A DNA stretch of 64,000 nt from Brevibacillus fulvus (GCF_016908525.1 NZ_JAFBEB010000001.1:126501-190500), one strand, 5' to 3'. Counted from the stretch's first letter, positions 1 to 8,434 are shown. Translations and numbers: made by a program. The notes: generated by a model from the letters alone, not told the origin.

Positions 1-2
1 AA

Positions 3-1823
3 TTGACTGACTTTACGTATCTGACTTCATTATTCGAGCGCTTGTCCGAAACGGAGCATCGTGTGCTGACGCTGTTTCTGACAGACGCCTCGCGGGGATT
101 TCTGGCGCAAAGAGACTGGTCGTCCGCAAGCCGGGGCAAGCGGCTGGAGCACGCTTACGCTTTGACCGGCTTGCGTCGCCTCGGGTTCATTTATCTGCTG
201 CAAAATCAACAGCAGGAACAAGCTTATGTCGTTCCGCAAGAGGTGCGGCAAGCTTTCTTGAAATGGCGTATCGCCAAACTTTCCGTTAAAAAGGCGCCCG
301 TTCATCTTCAGCAACAAGCGCTCCCTTATTATATACCGTCCGGCCGGGGAATTCATCTGGATATGATTGCCGTCTTGCTGTCCGTCCGTCAACAGCCGCT
401 GCGGTTGACCAAACAAGGCAGGGTAGCGCGACAAGCCTTGCAAAAATTGGCAAGCCGGATTTCTCTGCAAGCCGCCCATTTGCATCGCGACCTGATGCAA
501 GATGAGGTGCCAAGTGAACAAGCTGCGGTGATGTTTGTCCTCGATCTGGCCAAGCAGTTGCGTTTGCTTCACGCGCAAGGACAACAACTGGTGTTGAGCG
601 AACAGAGCGAGCGATGGCTGGAGCTGCCTGTTGAGCAGCGGAGAGAGCAGCTATGGCAAGTGGCCTTCGCCGAATGGCTGCCGTTGGAAAGCTGGATAGA
701 GGCGTTCGCCATGTTGATGAAAGAGCTCGAACCAAACGAATGGTTCGCGCTTGACGACTTGCTCGCTCTAGTGACGGAGCTCGGGTGTCGGCTGCCGCAG
801 GATGCGGAAACGATCCTGCTGAACCGCTGGCTGCACTTGCTGCTTGGATTGGGCTGGGTGCGGCTGGGACGGGATCGGCAAGGACGAAATTATGTGCAAA
901 TCGTGCCGATTTGTGGGGAGGCAGCGGATGCGCGGTGGTATATTGATCCGGCTGGCGTGCTGACGCTGCCGCCGAACGTAACGTCGGCGAAACTTTGGCA
1001 AGTCAGTCGCTATGGGGAAATTTCTTTTCAACTTGGCGCCATGGCGTGCCAATTGACGGATGCCGCTGGAAAGCAAGCGGTAGCCGAGGGGGAGAGCGCC
1101 CAAGAAATCGCCGATTTTTTGCAGAAATCATGCGCTCATCCATTGCCGGAAGCAGTGCATGACCTGCTTGGCCGGTGGGAGCGGGACAGCCGTTCGATCT
1201 TGCTGGATCGAGTCGTTCGCGTGCGCTTGGCCACGCCGCAACTGGCTGAAGAGTTGCAACAAATCCCCGCGCTGCGCCAATGGATCGACAGTCAAATCTC
1301 GCCAACGGAATTTCTCATTCCGGAAAGATGGGAAGCCGAATGGTGCCAAACGGTTAAGGAACATGGCTACCCGCTAACGTGTGAAGGATCGATTGACCGC
1401 GCCGGCAACAGCGAAGCGGAGTCGTCGAGGGAGCAATGCCAGCGTAGCAACGTTAGTAATGTGAAAGAAGCGGAGACGCCGGCTTGGCCGTGGCCCGCTT
1501 ATCAATTCCAATCCCGTTTTCCCGACCGGTATGAAGGGCTGGAGGAAATCGTCAAGTTACCGAAGATGTGGACGCGCCATTTTCAAGCGTATCATCCGCA
1601 AACATTGCGAACGATGCTGGCGCAAGCCATCCAGCTGGAATTGGAAATATGCTGGGAAAACAAACAGGGCACAATACAGCGCAGTTTTCCGGTTAAGCTC
1701 AAAAATGAGCATGGCTACTGGCGAGTTGTTTGTTTGAACCAAACAGCCGCTGGCGAAATTTTGCTGGACGACATCGCCCGCCTGCAAATTTTGTTGCCGG
1801 CCTGTTTTGACGGGATGGTTTGA
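3..1823 (+). CDS. helicase-associated (XPB-N-like) domain protein, start uncertain
   Basis: About 606 residues, soluble, with no signal peptide or membrane segment. The make-up (Leu/Gln-rich helices, short winged-helix-like stretches such as 'YALTGLRRLGFIYLL', then a compact C-terminal module ending 'LQILLPACFDGMV') resembles Bacillales 'helicase-associated domain' proteins that are usually encoded next to an XPB-type DNA helicase. No Walker A or DEAD box is present, so it is not itself a helicase. Family knowledge suggests a DNA-repair helicase partner; that role is inferred. The reading frame is open to the window edge and the first start is a TTG at base 3, so the true N-terminus may lie outside. 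The next gene, ricF, has its own promoter. The assignment is tentative. Confidence 0.5.
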   Translation: MTDFTYLTSLFERLSETEHRVLTLFLTDASRGFLAQRDWSSASRGKRLEHAYALTGLRRLGFIYLLQNQQQEQAYVVPQEVRQAFLKWRIAKLSVKKAPVHLQQQALPYYIPSGRGIHLDMIAVLLSVRQQPLRLTKQGRVARQALQKLASRISLQAAHLHRDLMQDEVPSEQAAVMFVLDLAKQLRLLHAQGQQLVLSEQSERWLELPVEQRREQLWQVAFAEWLPLESWIEAFAMLMKELEPNEWFALDDLLALVTELGCRLPQDAETILLNRWLHLLLGLGWVRLGRDRQGRNYVQIVPICGEAADARWYIDPAGVLTLPPNVTSAKLWQVSRYGEISFQLGAMACQLTDAAGKQAVAEGESAQEIADFLQKSCAHPLPEAVHDLLGRWERDSRSILLDRVVRVRLATPQLAEELQQIPALRQWIDSQISPTEFLIPERWEAEWCQTVKEHGYPLTCEGSIDRAGNSEAESSREQCQRSNVSNVKEAETPAWPWPAYQFQSRFPDRYEGLEEIVKLPKMWTRHFQAYHPQTLRTMLAQAIQLELEICWENKQGTIQRSFPVKLKNEHGYWRVVCLNQTAAGEILLDDIARLQILLPACFDGMV

Positions 1824-1862
1824 ATAGGCAGTTATCCGAAGTGCACCAAAGTGCTGGAGTTA

Positions 1863-1871
1863 TGTTATAAT
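1863..1871 (+). promoter_or_regulatory. extended -10 promoter for ricF
   Basis: TGTTATAAT is a full extended -10 element (TG-N-TATAAT) 38 bases before the ricF ATG. No good -35 lies 17 bases upstream, as is common for extended -10 promoters. It sits in the gap after the helicase-associated gene. Confidence 0.5.
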
Positions 1872-1908
1872 AACTTTGACCCATTTTGGGGCGAAGGAGG
1901 TTTACAGT

Positions 1909-2367
1909 ATGGTTGAGATGATGGAGAGTGTCGATATGGCCGAGTTGATCAAACATTCGGATCTATTATCGACCATGATTAATCAATCGGCTCCAATGGA
2001 AGAATACTTGCAAGCGAAACGACGCATGAACGAAGATGCGGAAGCGCAGCAGCTGTTCGCCCTGTTTGAAAAGAAAAAAGTACTTTTTGAGGACGTTCAA
2101 CGCTTCGGGAAGTATCATCCCGATTACCATAAAATTTCTACAGAAGTTCGTCAGTTAAAGCGAAAAATTGAACTGCTCGATTCCGTCCAAGCATTTAAGA
2201 AGGCGGAAGACAAACTGGACTCGCTTCTCTACCAGGTGAGCAGAATCATCGCCGATTCTGTATCCGATACGATTAAAGTGCCCAGCAACAATCCGTTTTT
2301 GGAGGCCAAGTCCAGCGGATGCGGTTCTGGCGGAAGCTGCGGTTGCAGTATCAGAAAGACATCCTGA
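1909..2367 (+). CDS. ricF: YlbF/RicF family regulator
   Basis: 152 residues, mostly helical (ylbF/YmcA fold), starting at ATG 1909 after GAAGGAGG. In B. subtilis RicF (YlbF) joins RicA and RicT in the Y-complex, which carries [4Fe-4S] clusters and directs RNase Y mRNA processing; it affects sporulation, competence and biofilm formation. Here the C-terminus ends in a Cys-rich tail (SSGCGSGGSCGC), fitting a cluster-binding role. ylbG follows, the same ylbF-ylbG pairing as in B. subtilis, which supports RicF rather than the YmcA or YheA paralogues. An in-frame upstream start at 1876 is less likely because it lacks a ribosome site. Confidence 0.82.
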   Translation: MVEMMESVDMAELIKHSDLLSTMINQSAPMEEYLQAKRRMNEDAEAQQLFALFEKKKVLFEDVQRFGKYHPDYHKISTEVRQLKRKIELLDSVQAFKKAEDKLDSLLYQVSRIIADSVSDTIKVPSNNPFLEAKSSGCGSGGSCGCSIRKTS

Positions 2368-2426
2368 TGTTGCTCCTGCAGAGGAAAGCCGGGAAACGCT
2401 GATTTGCTTTGTTGCATCTTCATATC

Positions 2427-2477
2427 GCCTGCTTCCGGTCAAGCGTTATGCTTTTCGGCTGGAAGGCGGGCTTTTTT
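2427..2477 (+). terminator. possible intrinsic terminator after ricF
   Basis: An imperfect stem (CGCCTGCTTCC against GGAAGGCGGGC, with GU pairs and one bulge) is followed by six T. It would separate ricF from ylbG. Moderate, because the loop is long. Confidence 0.4.
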
Positions 2478-2529
2478 ATGAGCCAGCGGGATAGGGCAGG
2501 AGACCATGTAAGATTAGGGAAGGGGATCA

Positions 2530-2889
2530 TTGTTCGGCATGAGAGAAAAGCGGTTAGGGGTAGCTGTTTGGGTCAAAAATATACATGCAGCCAAAAATTT
2601 GCGGAAGTTCGGTACGATTCATTATGTTTCCAAGCGACTCAATTACGTTTCCATGTATGTCGATGCGGATGAGATTGACGAAGCGATCCGCGCGATGGAG
2701 AGACTTCATTTTGTCACCAAAGTAGAGCGATCGCATCGCCACGAAATTCCCATTTATTATAATAATGCCAAGCCGGATAAGGCGAAGGAATACGATTACC
2801 GCAGTGAAAAAAGTCAACTGCTGTCCATCGTTGAGCATGTGCAGGAACATGACTTTGACGGAGCGCGAACAAAGGCGGCGGAATCATAA
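2530..2889 (+). CDS. ylbG: YlbG family protein (DUF2129)
   Basis: 119 residues with the family's hallmark block GVAVWVKN...FGTIHYVSKRLNYVSMY, a small alpha/beta fold of about 90 residues plus a charged tail. The function is unknown; it nearly always sits beside ylbF. The start is taken at TTG 2530, four bases after AAGGGG; ATG 2539 is an alternative but is 13 bases from the ribosome site. A terminator follows at once. No catalytic motif can be seen. The C-terminal ~25 residues (QEHDFDGARTKAAES and upstream) look disordered and are longer than in B. subtilis. Confidence 0.82.
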   Translation: MFGMREKRLGVAVWVKNIHAAKNLRKFGTIHYVSKRLNYVSMYVDADEIDEAIRAMERLHFVTKVERSHRHEIPIYYNNAKPDKAKEYDYRSEKSQLLSIVEHVQEHDFDGARTKAAES

Positions 2890-2901
2890 AATTCATAAAT
2901 T

Positions 2902-2933
2902 GGCTACCTTTTTGGGTAGCTTTCTGTTTTTTT
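2902..2933 (+). terminator. intrinsic terminator after ylbG
   Basis: GGCTACC-TTTTT-GGGTAGC hairpin followed by a T-rich tract (TTTCTGTTTTTTT). Confidence 0.7.
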
Positions 2934-3032
2934 GGCCTTTCGTCAATGGTATGCTTAATTGCATAATAGAATAAGATGGCTAATGAATGCGCTTTCAATA
3001 AGCGGTCAATTCGATAAAAGTGGGGGAGAACA

Positions 3033-3797
3033 ATGATTAAGCTGGACATAAATTGTGACATGGGCGAAGGATTTTCCCGCTCTCGTTTGCAAGAGGACAT
3101 TGGCATCTTAAAATGGATTACCTCGGTAAATATCGCTTGCGGGATGCACGCAGGGGACCCCCACATGATCAGTTCGCTGATTGAGGCGGCGATGCGGTAT
3201 CGTGTGAAAATCGGGGCTCATCCCGGCTATCCGGATATTCAAGGTTTTGGACGCCGTTCCTTAAACATGTCCGTCAGAGAAGTTTACGAACTGGTCTTGT
3301 ATCAGGTGTCGGCACTGGAAGGGATGACGCGTGCATTGGGCGGAAGGCTGCATCACGTCAAATTGCACGGTGCTCTATATAATGAAGCAGCAGAGCGTCC
3401 GGAGATGGCGGAAGCAGTTGTCCGGGCGATCGTCGATCTCAATGAAGAATTGTCACTGTACGCACTTTCGGGCAGTGCCCTGGTGGAAATCGGCTTGGAG
3501 TACGGCCTGTCGGTCGCAGAAGAAGTGTTTGCCGATCGGGCGTATTTGCCAAATGGACGGCTGGCTCCGCGTGATTTGGAAGGAAGCGTATTGATCAGCA
3601 AAGAAGAACAGATGGAGCAGACCAGACAACTCGTATTGACGCAACAGGTGAAGACAGTGGACGGGGGCAGCATTGAACTGGCTGCAGACACGCTTTGCGT
3701 CCATAATGAAAGTCCGGATGTTCTGCCATTTCTTGTGGAACTCCACAAATGGGCTGAGCAGAACGAGATCAGTATCGAACCGATCCAGTTTGCGTAA
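3033..3797 (+). CDS. pxpA: 5-oxoprolinase subunit A (LamB/YcsF family)
   Basis: 254 residues, full length for the YcsF/LamB family. The N-terminal signature LDINCDMGEGF and the block NIACGMHAGDP are present, as are IGAHPGYPD, the conserved HVKLHGALYN and a C-terminal VDGG...LCVHNESP region. PxpA works with PxpB and PxpC in the ATP-dependent opening of 5-oxoproline to glutamate. Start ATG 3033 follows GGGGGAG. No pxpB or pxpC gene lies within this window, so the partners must be elsewhere if the enzyme is active. The gene forms a single-gene unit closed by a strong terminator at 3815. Confidence 0.9.
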   Translation: MIKLDINCDMGEGFSRSRLQEDIGILKWITSVNIACGMHAGDPHMISSLIEAAMRYRVKIGAHPGYPDIQGFGRRSLNMSVREVYELVLYQVSALEGMTRALGGRLHHVKLHGALYNEAAERPEMAEAVVRAIVDLNEELSLYALSGSALVEIGLEYGLSVAEEVFADRAYLPNGRLAPRDLEGSVLISKEEQMEQTRQLVLTQQVKTVDGGSIELAADTLCVHNESPDVLPFLVELHKWAEQNEISIEPIQFA

Positions 3798-3814
3798 GTC
3801 AATTCGGTCAACAA

Positions 3815-3855
3815 GCAGGGCTAACTTCATGCCGCGGGTTAGCCCTGCCGGTTTT
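3815..3855 (+). terminator. intrinsic terminator after pxpA
   Basis: Perfect 11-bp stem GCAGGGCTAAC/GTTAGCCCTGC with a 12-base loop, then CGGTTTTGG. Confidence 0.75.
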
Positions 3856-3906
3856 GGCGCTGTAACTGGTGATTGAATGGAATTTCTACTCATTTGAACA
3901 CGCTTT

Positions 3907-3915
3907 TGTTACAAT
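3907..3915 (+). promoter_or_regulatory. extended -10 promoter for the M1-type peptidase gene
   Basis: TGTTACAAT is an extended -10 element 44 bases before the ATG at 3959. TTGAAC at 3894 is too close to serve as its -35. Confidence 0.4.
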
Positions 3916-3958
3916 AAACGAGAGATTCAGAAAACCGTTTACGATTTTGGGAGAAGTT

Positions 3959-5800
3959 ATGCGTAAAATTCAAAAAACCAGCATGCTTATCTGTATGGCA
4001 CTCGTTGTCGTGTTCGGATCAGGCGGCATTATCCTGAAATGGCCCTTGATCGAACAATGGTTGCAATCCGGACAGAAACCGGCGACAACCCAGGCTCCCG
4101 AAAGCAGTGTTGACCCTTTTTACCGGGAGCCGCCACTTGCTTCAGTGGTATTGGACCTTCACCCGACGTACAAGATTACTTCGGAATTACATACGAATGA
4201 AGCAACGATTACCGGCAATATGACGGTTGCGTTTGATAATCCGGGTACTGCCGACTTACGTTTTTATGTATATGATTATCCCGACAGTCCCATTCAAATC
4301 CGTTCAATCCGCAACGGCAAGCAGTCGCTTCCTTTCAAACGCAGCGGATCGGTGATTGTGTTGCAAAATCCGCAGCCAAAGGCGAGCCGGCTGTCGCTAG
4401 CGGTGCAATTCCAGACTGCTGTGCCGAGAAGCGGAACCCGTTTTGGGGTAAAAGACGATATTTGGACGTTAACCACCTGGTACCCGATGCTCGGTTCCCT
4501 CAATCAAGCGCACAAATGGTACGAGCCGCCAAAACGAATCGGCTTTGGAGACCCGTTTGTTTACCATTATGCCGACTACGATGTGACCTTTGTGTCACCG
4601 GAAGGATATCAGTGGGTGTCAACATGGGGGCAAGGAACGGCGAAAAAGCTTGACCAAGGGCGCAAGGAAGTGCATTATCAGGCCAAACGGGTGATCAATT
4701 TCAGTTTGGTCGGCAGCCCCTTGTTCCATGTGCAGACACTCAAATACGGCTCCCTGACCGTCGATGTGGCTTCAACGGTCGAGGGGAATTTGAAGCGGAT
4801 CAAAACGATTGCCGACGCCGTCTTTCCTTTATATGCCCGGCTATTTGGCCCGTTGCCTTATCCGCATGTGGCGATTGCCGAAGTCAACACGTACACCCAC
4901 GCGATGGAGTATGCCAACATGGCGATTTTCCGCAAAGACTTGTACGCGAAAAATCTGATCGATCACTGGCTCCCGCATGAAATTGGCCATATGTGGTGGT
5001 ACAACAACGTGGAAACGCTGGAGGCCGACACCGGGTGGATCGACGAGGGAATGGCCGAGATGGCCGTCTATTTCTATGAAAAAAATCGCTATGGACAATC
5101 AGCGGCCGATTCGGTGCTGAACCAATACAAGCAAAAGCTGGAACGGCTGCAGAAAAATTATCCGTACGGCAAGTTGGCCAAATCGTTGCATCAGTTTCAA
5201 ACGGATGACGAGTTTGACAGTACCTGGTATGGAGAAGGCGCGCTTTTATACAATTATCTGCGGGAGCAAATCGGCGATGACAAGTTTGTTGAATTTATGA
5301 AACGGGTCCAATCGATGTTCAAGCAATCCGTAATCGCGCCGCAACATCTCGATCAGGCGCTGGGACAAACACTGCGGGGCGAGGCCCATTACTTCGTTCC
5401 CAACGTGCAGCGGCTAAACCGCGCCCCGTTTTTGCCGCCGCGCGTGCAATACTATGTTGACCTGATGCTGAACGAGGTCAGCTTTTATCCGAAGACGCCT
5501 GCTCGTCTGATCAATGGAACGGTGTATGTGCCGCTAAGGGAAGTAATGGAGCGGTTAGGCTACCAAATTGACTGGAATGCCGAGAAGGGAGCCATTCAGC
5601 TCAGAGCGGGCAACCATGATCTGTTGCTGCAGCAACGTTCCAAAATGGTCAGCCTGAATGGAAAAAATGTCGCTTTGCCGCAACCATTGCTGGAATACCA
5701 GGAGCAAACGATGGTGCCGCTGGCGTTATTTCAAGATATTTTGCAATATCGCGTTCAGTACGACCAGCAGTCCCGGTTGGTGAAAATTGCCGTGCGTTAA
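3959..5800 (+). CDS. membrane-anchored M1-family (gluzincin) peptidase with copper amine oxidase-like C-terminal domain
   Basis: 613 residues from ATG 3959 (after GGGAGAAG). Residues ~8-28 form an uncleaved-looking hydrophobic signal anchor, so the enzyme should face outwards. The catalytic core has HEIGH at residues 340-344 and the third zinc ligand Glu363 in WIDEGMAEM, giving the exact HExxH-x18-E spacing of M1 aminopeptidases. The exopeptidase GxMEN motif appears as HAMEY, so N-terminal recognition may differ. From about residue 505 a segment (INGTVYVPLREVMERLGY ... QTMVPLALFQDIL) matches the copper amine oxidase N-terminal domain seen in many Firmicutes cell-surface proteins. The substrate is unknown. 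It is a single gene with its own promoter; yqzE follows 72 bases later. Confidence 0.82.
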   Translation: MRKIQKTSMLICMALVVVFGSGGIILKWPLIEQWLQSGQKPATTQAPESSVDPFYREPPLASVVLDLHPTYKITSELHTNEATITGNMTVAFDNPGTADLRFYVYDYPDSPIQIRSIRNGKQSLPFKRSGSVIVLQNPQPKASRLSLAVQFQTAVPRSGTRFGVKDDIWTLTTWYPMLGSLNQAHKWYEPPKRIGFGDPFVYHYADYDVTFVSPEGYQWVSTWGQGTAKKLDQGRKEVHYQAKRVINFSLVGSPLFHVQTLKYGSLTVDVASTVEGNLKRIKTIADAVFPLYARLFGPLPYPHVAIAEVNTYTHAMEYANMAIFRKDLYAKNLIDHWLPHEIGHMWWYNNVETLEADTGWIDEGMAEMAVYFYEKNRYGQSAADSVLNQYKQKLERLQKNYPYGKLAKSLHQFQTDDEFDSTWYGEGALLYNYLREQIGDDKFVEFMKRVQSMFKQSVIAPQHLDQALGQTLRGEAHYFVPNVQRLNRAPFLPPRVQYYVDLMLNEVSFYPKTPARLINGTVYVPLREVMERLGYQIDWNAEKGAIQLRAGNHDLLLQQRSKMVSLNGKNVALPQPLLEYQEQTMVPLALFQDILQYRVQYDQQSRLVKIAVR

Positions 5801-5872
5801 AGGAACGGCTGTTGGGCCAATGATTGAAAAGCGTCTGTCCAGGAGAGACTAACTCTTAAGGAGGGAATGCTT

Positions 5873-6034
5873 ATGTCCTTTCAAGAGTATCTCAAATTCT
5901 TGACCAAAGAAGTTGTCAGCTACATGGCGCTGCCGCCGGAAACCCGCTCGCAACGAAAAACGGCGCGGGAACAGTGGACTTCTCGCTGGTTTGGCGCCAT
6001 CCCCATGTCGATCAAGCTGCTGTGGCGAAAATAA
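5873..6034 (+). CDS. yqzE: YqzE family protein
   Basis: 53 codons, ATG at 5873 after AAGGAGGGAATGC. The protein reads MSFQEYLKFLTKEVVSYM, then a basic 'PPETRSQRKTAREQW' segment and a C-terminal WFGAIPMSIKLLWRK. This matches B. subtilis YqzE in length, basic centre and the C-terminal RWFG-IP-S motif. In B. subtilis yqzE lies next to the late-competence comG region; here it sits by ykuS instead. The C-terminal third may associate with the membrane. Function unknown. Confidence 0.8.
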   Translation: MSFQEYLKFLTKEVVSYMALPPETRSQRKTAREQWTSRWFGAIPMSIKLLWRK

Positions 6035-6056
6035 CGAGTTGGACGGAGGAAATCAG

Positions 6057-6311
6057 ATGCCAAGAGTTGCGATTGAAGGTTCCTTAAGCCAGGTTCGGAA
6101 AATGCTCCGCGATAACGGCTATGATGTGGTGGAATTGGGCAATTGGCAGCAGATGGTTGATGCTGTCGTCATTACCGGACAAGACCAAAACGTTTTAAGT
6201 GATCAAAGCAAAACCAAAACCGGAGCTCCCGTAATCAATGCGGACGGGATGACTGCGCAGGAAATTTTCCACGCTGTACATACCCGTTTGACGATGGACC
6301 CGCATCGGTAA
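6057..6311 (+). CDS. ykuS: UPF0180 family protein YkuS
   Basis: 84 residues from ATG 6057, preceded by GGAGGAAATCAG. Family features: N-terminal RVAIEGSLSQVRKMLRDNGYDVV, a central VVITGQDQNVL block and a C-terminal INADGMTAQEI. It lies 22 bases after yqzE, so the two are probably co-transcribed. Function unknown. The family's usual Cys-Cys pair before VVTGQD (CCVVTGQD in B. subtilis) is absent here (VDAVVITGQD). The longer upstream reading frame from 5913 overlaps yqzE and was not used. Confidence 0.82.
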   Translation: MPRVAIEGSLSQVRKMLRDNGYDVVELGNWQQMVDAVVITGQDQNVLSDQSKTKTGAPVINADGMTAQEIFHAVHTRLTMDPHR

Positions 6312-6321
6312 GAGCGTCCAT

Positions 6322-6355
6322 AAAAAAAGTGCCGTCTGCTGCGGCACTTTTTTTA
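6322..6355. terminator. bidirectional terminator between ykuS and the minus-strand gene
   Basis: A7-GTGCCG stem pairing with CGGCAC-T7. Its A/T flanks let it stop transcription on both strands; it also covers the stop codon of the convergent gene. Confidence 0.8.
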
Positions 6356-7204
6356 TTCGTTAAACAGATAGGTTCCCACTTTTTGCGTGTAAGCAAACGG
6401 CAAGAAGCGGAGTCCTTCGTCCCAAACGCCGATATAGGCGGCATCCTTGTCCCAAAGATGGACAGAACCGACGGTGAAAGGAGCCATTACTTGTTTTTGA
6501 AACAAAAACACATTTAACACAACCGGTTTGTTGCTCGGTTCTTGCAGCAAGGTTTGCCAACTGACTGCTGACGAGCCTTGCCCGCTGTTTAATTGCTGAA
6601 TCCAGCCAATCTGGTCAAACGGGTTGGTCTCTTGGGAGAGCAAGAGGCGTGTCTTCGTCAGTTTCATCTCGCTTTCCGCCAACTCTTCCGTCGGCAAAGA
6701 GTCCATCAAATACGGATCGGGTTGAGAAGTGGCGGGGTAACGTTCGCCTGTTTTGGCGTCCACGTAGCGCATGGAGTCATTTTGCGCAACCCGCCAGTAA
6801 GAAGAAAATCCGTCATAGACCGGCTCAGCCGCCACATTTTTCGGAGCAAACGTGTCGTCAAACAGAATAAATTCTCCTACGCCGTACTCGAGCAAAACAA
6901 ACTTCGGTTTTTGCCCGTTTTCCTTTTGCTCAGCTTCCGCCACGACCAGATACCCCACCTGTTTCCCGGCTTTTTGCAGCGAGACCAGCCATTGGTGCTG
7001 GTTAGCCCCGAGTGTTTGCACTTCTGTTCTTGCCTGGCGCCAGTTGAAAAACTGGGGATCTTGCTGGGCAATATCGTTTATCCATTCCTGTATCTGCTTT
7101 TGCAAGGCATCATTCCAGTTCGGCTGTTTGGCAAAACTCGGTTGCGCCTGCAGCAAAACGGTGAGAATCAGCAGGTAAGCCAAGTATCGCATGAGTATGC
7201 CCAC
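6353..7204 (-). CDS. secreted protein of unknown function
   Basis: 283 residues. An N-terminal signal sequence (MRYLAYLLILTVLLQAQPSFA, cut after Ala likely) is followed by a soluble domain with no motif I recognise. It contains repeated aromatic/acidic patches (VLLEYGVGEFILFDDTF, VHLWDKDAAYIGVWDEGLRF) that suggest a beta-rich fold. The start is GTG 7204, or ATG 7192 inside the signal. Transcription converges with ykuS at a shared terminator. It lies downstream of yqhG on the same strand, 122 bases away, and may have its own promoter. An extracytoplasmic role is inferred from the signal peptide alone. Confidence 0.6.
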   Translation of the reverse strand: MGILMRYLAYLLILTVLLQAQPSFAKQPNWNDALQKQIQEWINDIAQQDPQFFNWRQARTEVQTLGANQHQWLVSLQKAGKQVGYLVVAEAEQKENGQKPKFVLLEYGVGEFILFDDTFAPKNVAAEPVYDGFSSYWRVAQNDSMRYVDAKTGERYPATSQPDPYLMDSLPTEELAESEMKLTKTRLLLSQETNPFDQIGWIQQLNSGQGSSAVSWQTLLQEPSNKPVVLNVFLFQKQVMAPFTVGSVHLWDKDAAYIGVWDEGLRFLPFAYTQKVGTYLFNE

Positions 7205-7325
7205 GCGAATACACCATCCTTTTCTTAGATATGGTTAATTGTGCTACTACGCCTATTGTAACCAGTTCTAAGAAAAAGATTTGTTGCATATTGTCAGGGA
7301 TAGCCCTTTTTTTCTCGCTCTTCTT

Positions 7326-8420
7326 TTACATATTTCCGCGCAGATTGTCAGCAACTACCGTTGGGGAGCTTTGCAGGTAAAACAAACCCGCGTTGATCAA
7401 GTTCACTTCAATCCGAGGTTCATATTGCCAGCGCAGTTCTGCGATCCGCCGTTCCTTTTCTTCTTCGGGCGTGCTTTTTTTCCATTCTGGCTGCGGTTGA
7501 TCCGTCGGGACAGACTCGGGAATTCCGTTTTGGCGCAAGAAGTCGAGAATCCGCCCGCCATTGGTGCGGAACTGTTCCAGATCGACCGCTTCCGGGACTG
7601 CTTCTTCTGCATGGGTGTTTCGCACAATTTGTGGCGAGACCTGGGGAGACAGTGAATCGGCCGTTGGGGACGGTTTGTGCTCAACAACTTCTTGTTCCTT
7701 CGGCGGTTCGTCATCGACCTCCGCTTCGCGCAAAGCCAATTCCGCGTAGTACGCTTCGAGGATATCCAACTCTTCTTGCAGGCGCTTCCTCGCTTCCGCG
7801 GCCCATTGCGCATCTTCTTGGGCGATGACGTGTTCCACTTCCTGCCGGATCATGGCAGCTGCCTGCTGCAAATCGATGTTCCGTTCCAATGTGTAGTAGT
7901 AGTCGGGAATGGCGGGAGAGAGGAGGCGTGTCCGCAAAAACGGATAAAAGTGATGAACAATCCGCGGTTGATGCAGATTCACTCCCAGATACAGCAGGAT
8001 GTCCCGTTTTTTGTCACAAATAAAAGACAGTTTCAAGTTGACCCCCAGCCATGGGGTTAATGCTGTCGAACGACGCGTCAAACCCGGCTGAGCCTGTCCT
8101 TGTTCATAGAGACACACAAACCGGCCGTGTTTGGCGGCAGATTGAAAAATTTGCAGCAGTCTGGCCGAACCGAATTGCAGCGGTTCGTGGCGAATCCCTT
8201 CCGGCGGGCGGTCCGGATGGAAAAGAAAGGTGAGAATCATCGGCTGCGGCGTAATGTTCATCTTTTCCACCCAGCTCCAATAGAAGGGGCGATTTCCGAT
8301 ATCCTTGTCCACTTCTGGCGGCAGTTTAACCGTCAAATAATCGGGATGAGCCTCTATCACATGCGCGGAGAAAGCGGCGAAATATTTTTCGACATACTGG
8401 CGTACTTCCAGCTGGTTCAA
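7326..8420 (-). CDS. yqhG: YqhG family protein
   Basis: 364 residues. The N-terminal ~250 match the YqhG family: EVRQYVEKYFAAF, HPDYLTVKLPPEVDKDIGNRPFYWSWVE split motif, SARLLQIFQSAAKHGRFVCLYE. The same yqhG-yqhH pairing, upstream of gcvT, occurs in B. subtilis. From about residue 250 there is an acidic, low-complexity extension (EVDDEPPKEQEV, PTADSLSPQ) ending in a short conserved-looking tail; B. subtilis YqhG is around 260 residues, so this copy is clearly longer. Start TTG 8420 lies ten bases after AAAGGA and 14 bases after the yqhH stop, so the two form an operon. Function unknown. Confidence 0.82.
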   Translation of the reverse strand: MNQLEVRQYVEKYFAAFSAHVIEAHPDYLTVKLPPEVDKDIGNRPFYWSWVEKMNITPQPMILTFLFHPDRPPEGIRHEPLQFGSARLLQIFQSAAKHGRFVCLYEQGQAQPGLTRRSTALTPWLGVNLKLSFICDKKRDILLYLGVNLHQPRIVHHFYPFLRTRLLSPAIPDYYYTLERNIDLQQAAAMIRQEVEHVIAQEDAQWAAEARKRLQEELDILEAYYAELALREAEVDDEPPKEQEVVEHKPSPTADSLSPQVSPQIVRNTHAEEAVPEAVDLEQFRTNGGRILDFLRQNGIPESVPTDQPQPEWKKSTPEEEKERRIAELRWQYEPRIEVNLINAGLFYLQSSPTVVADNLRGNM

Positions 8421-8434
8421 ACGCGATCATTCCT

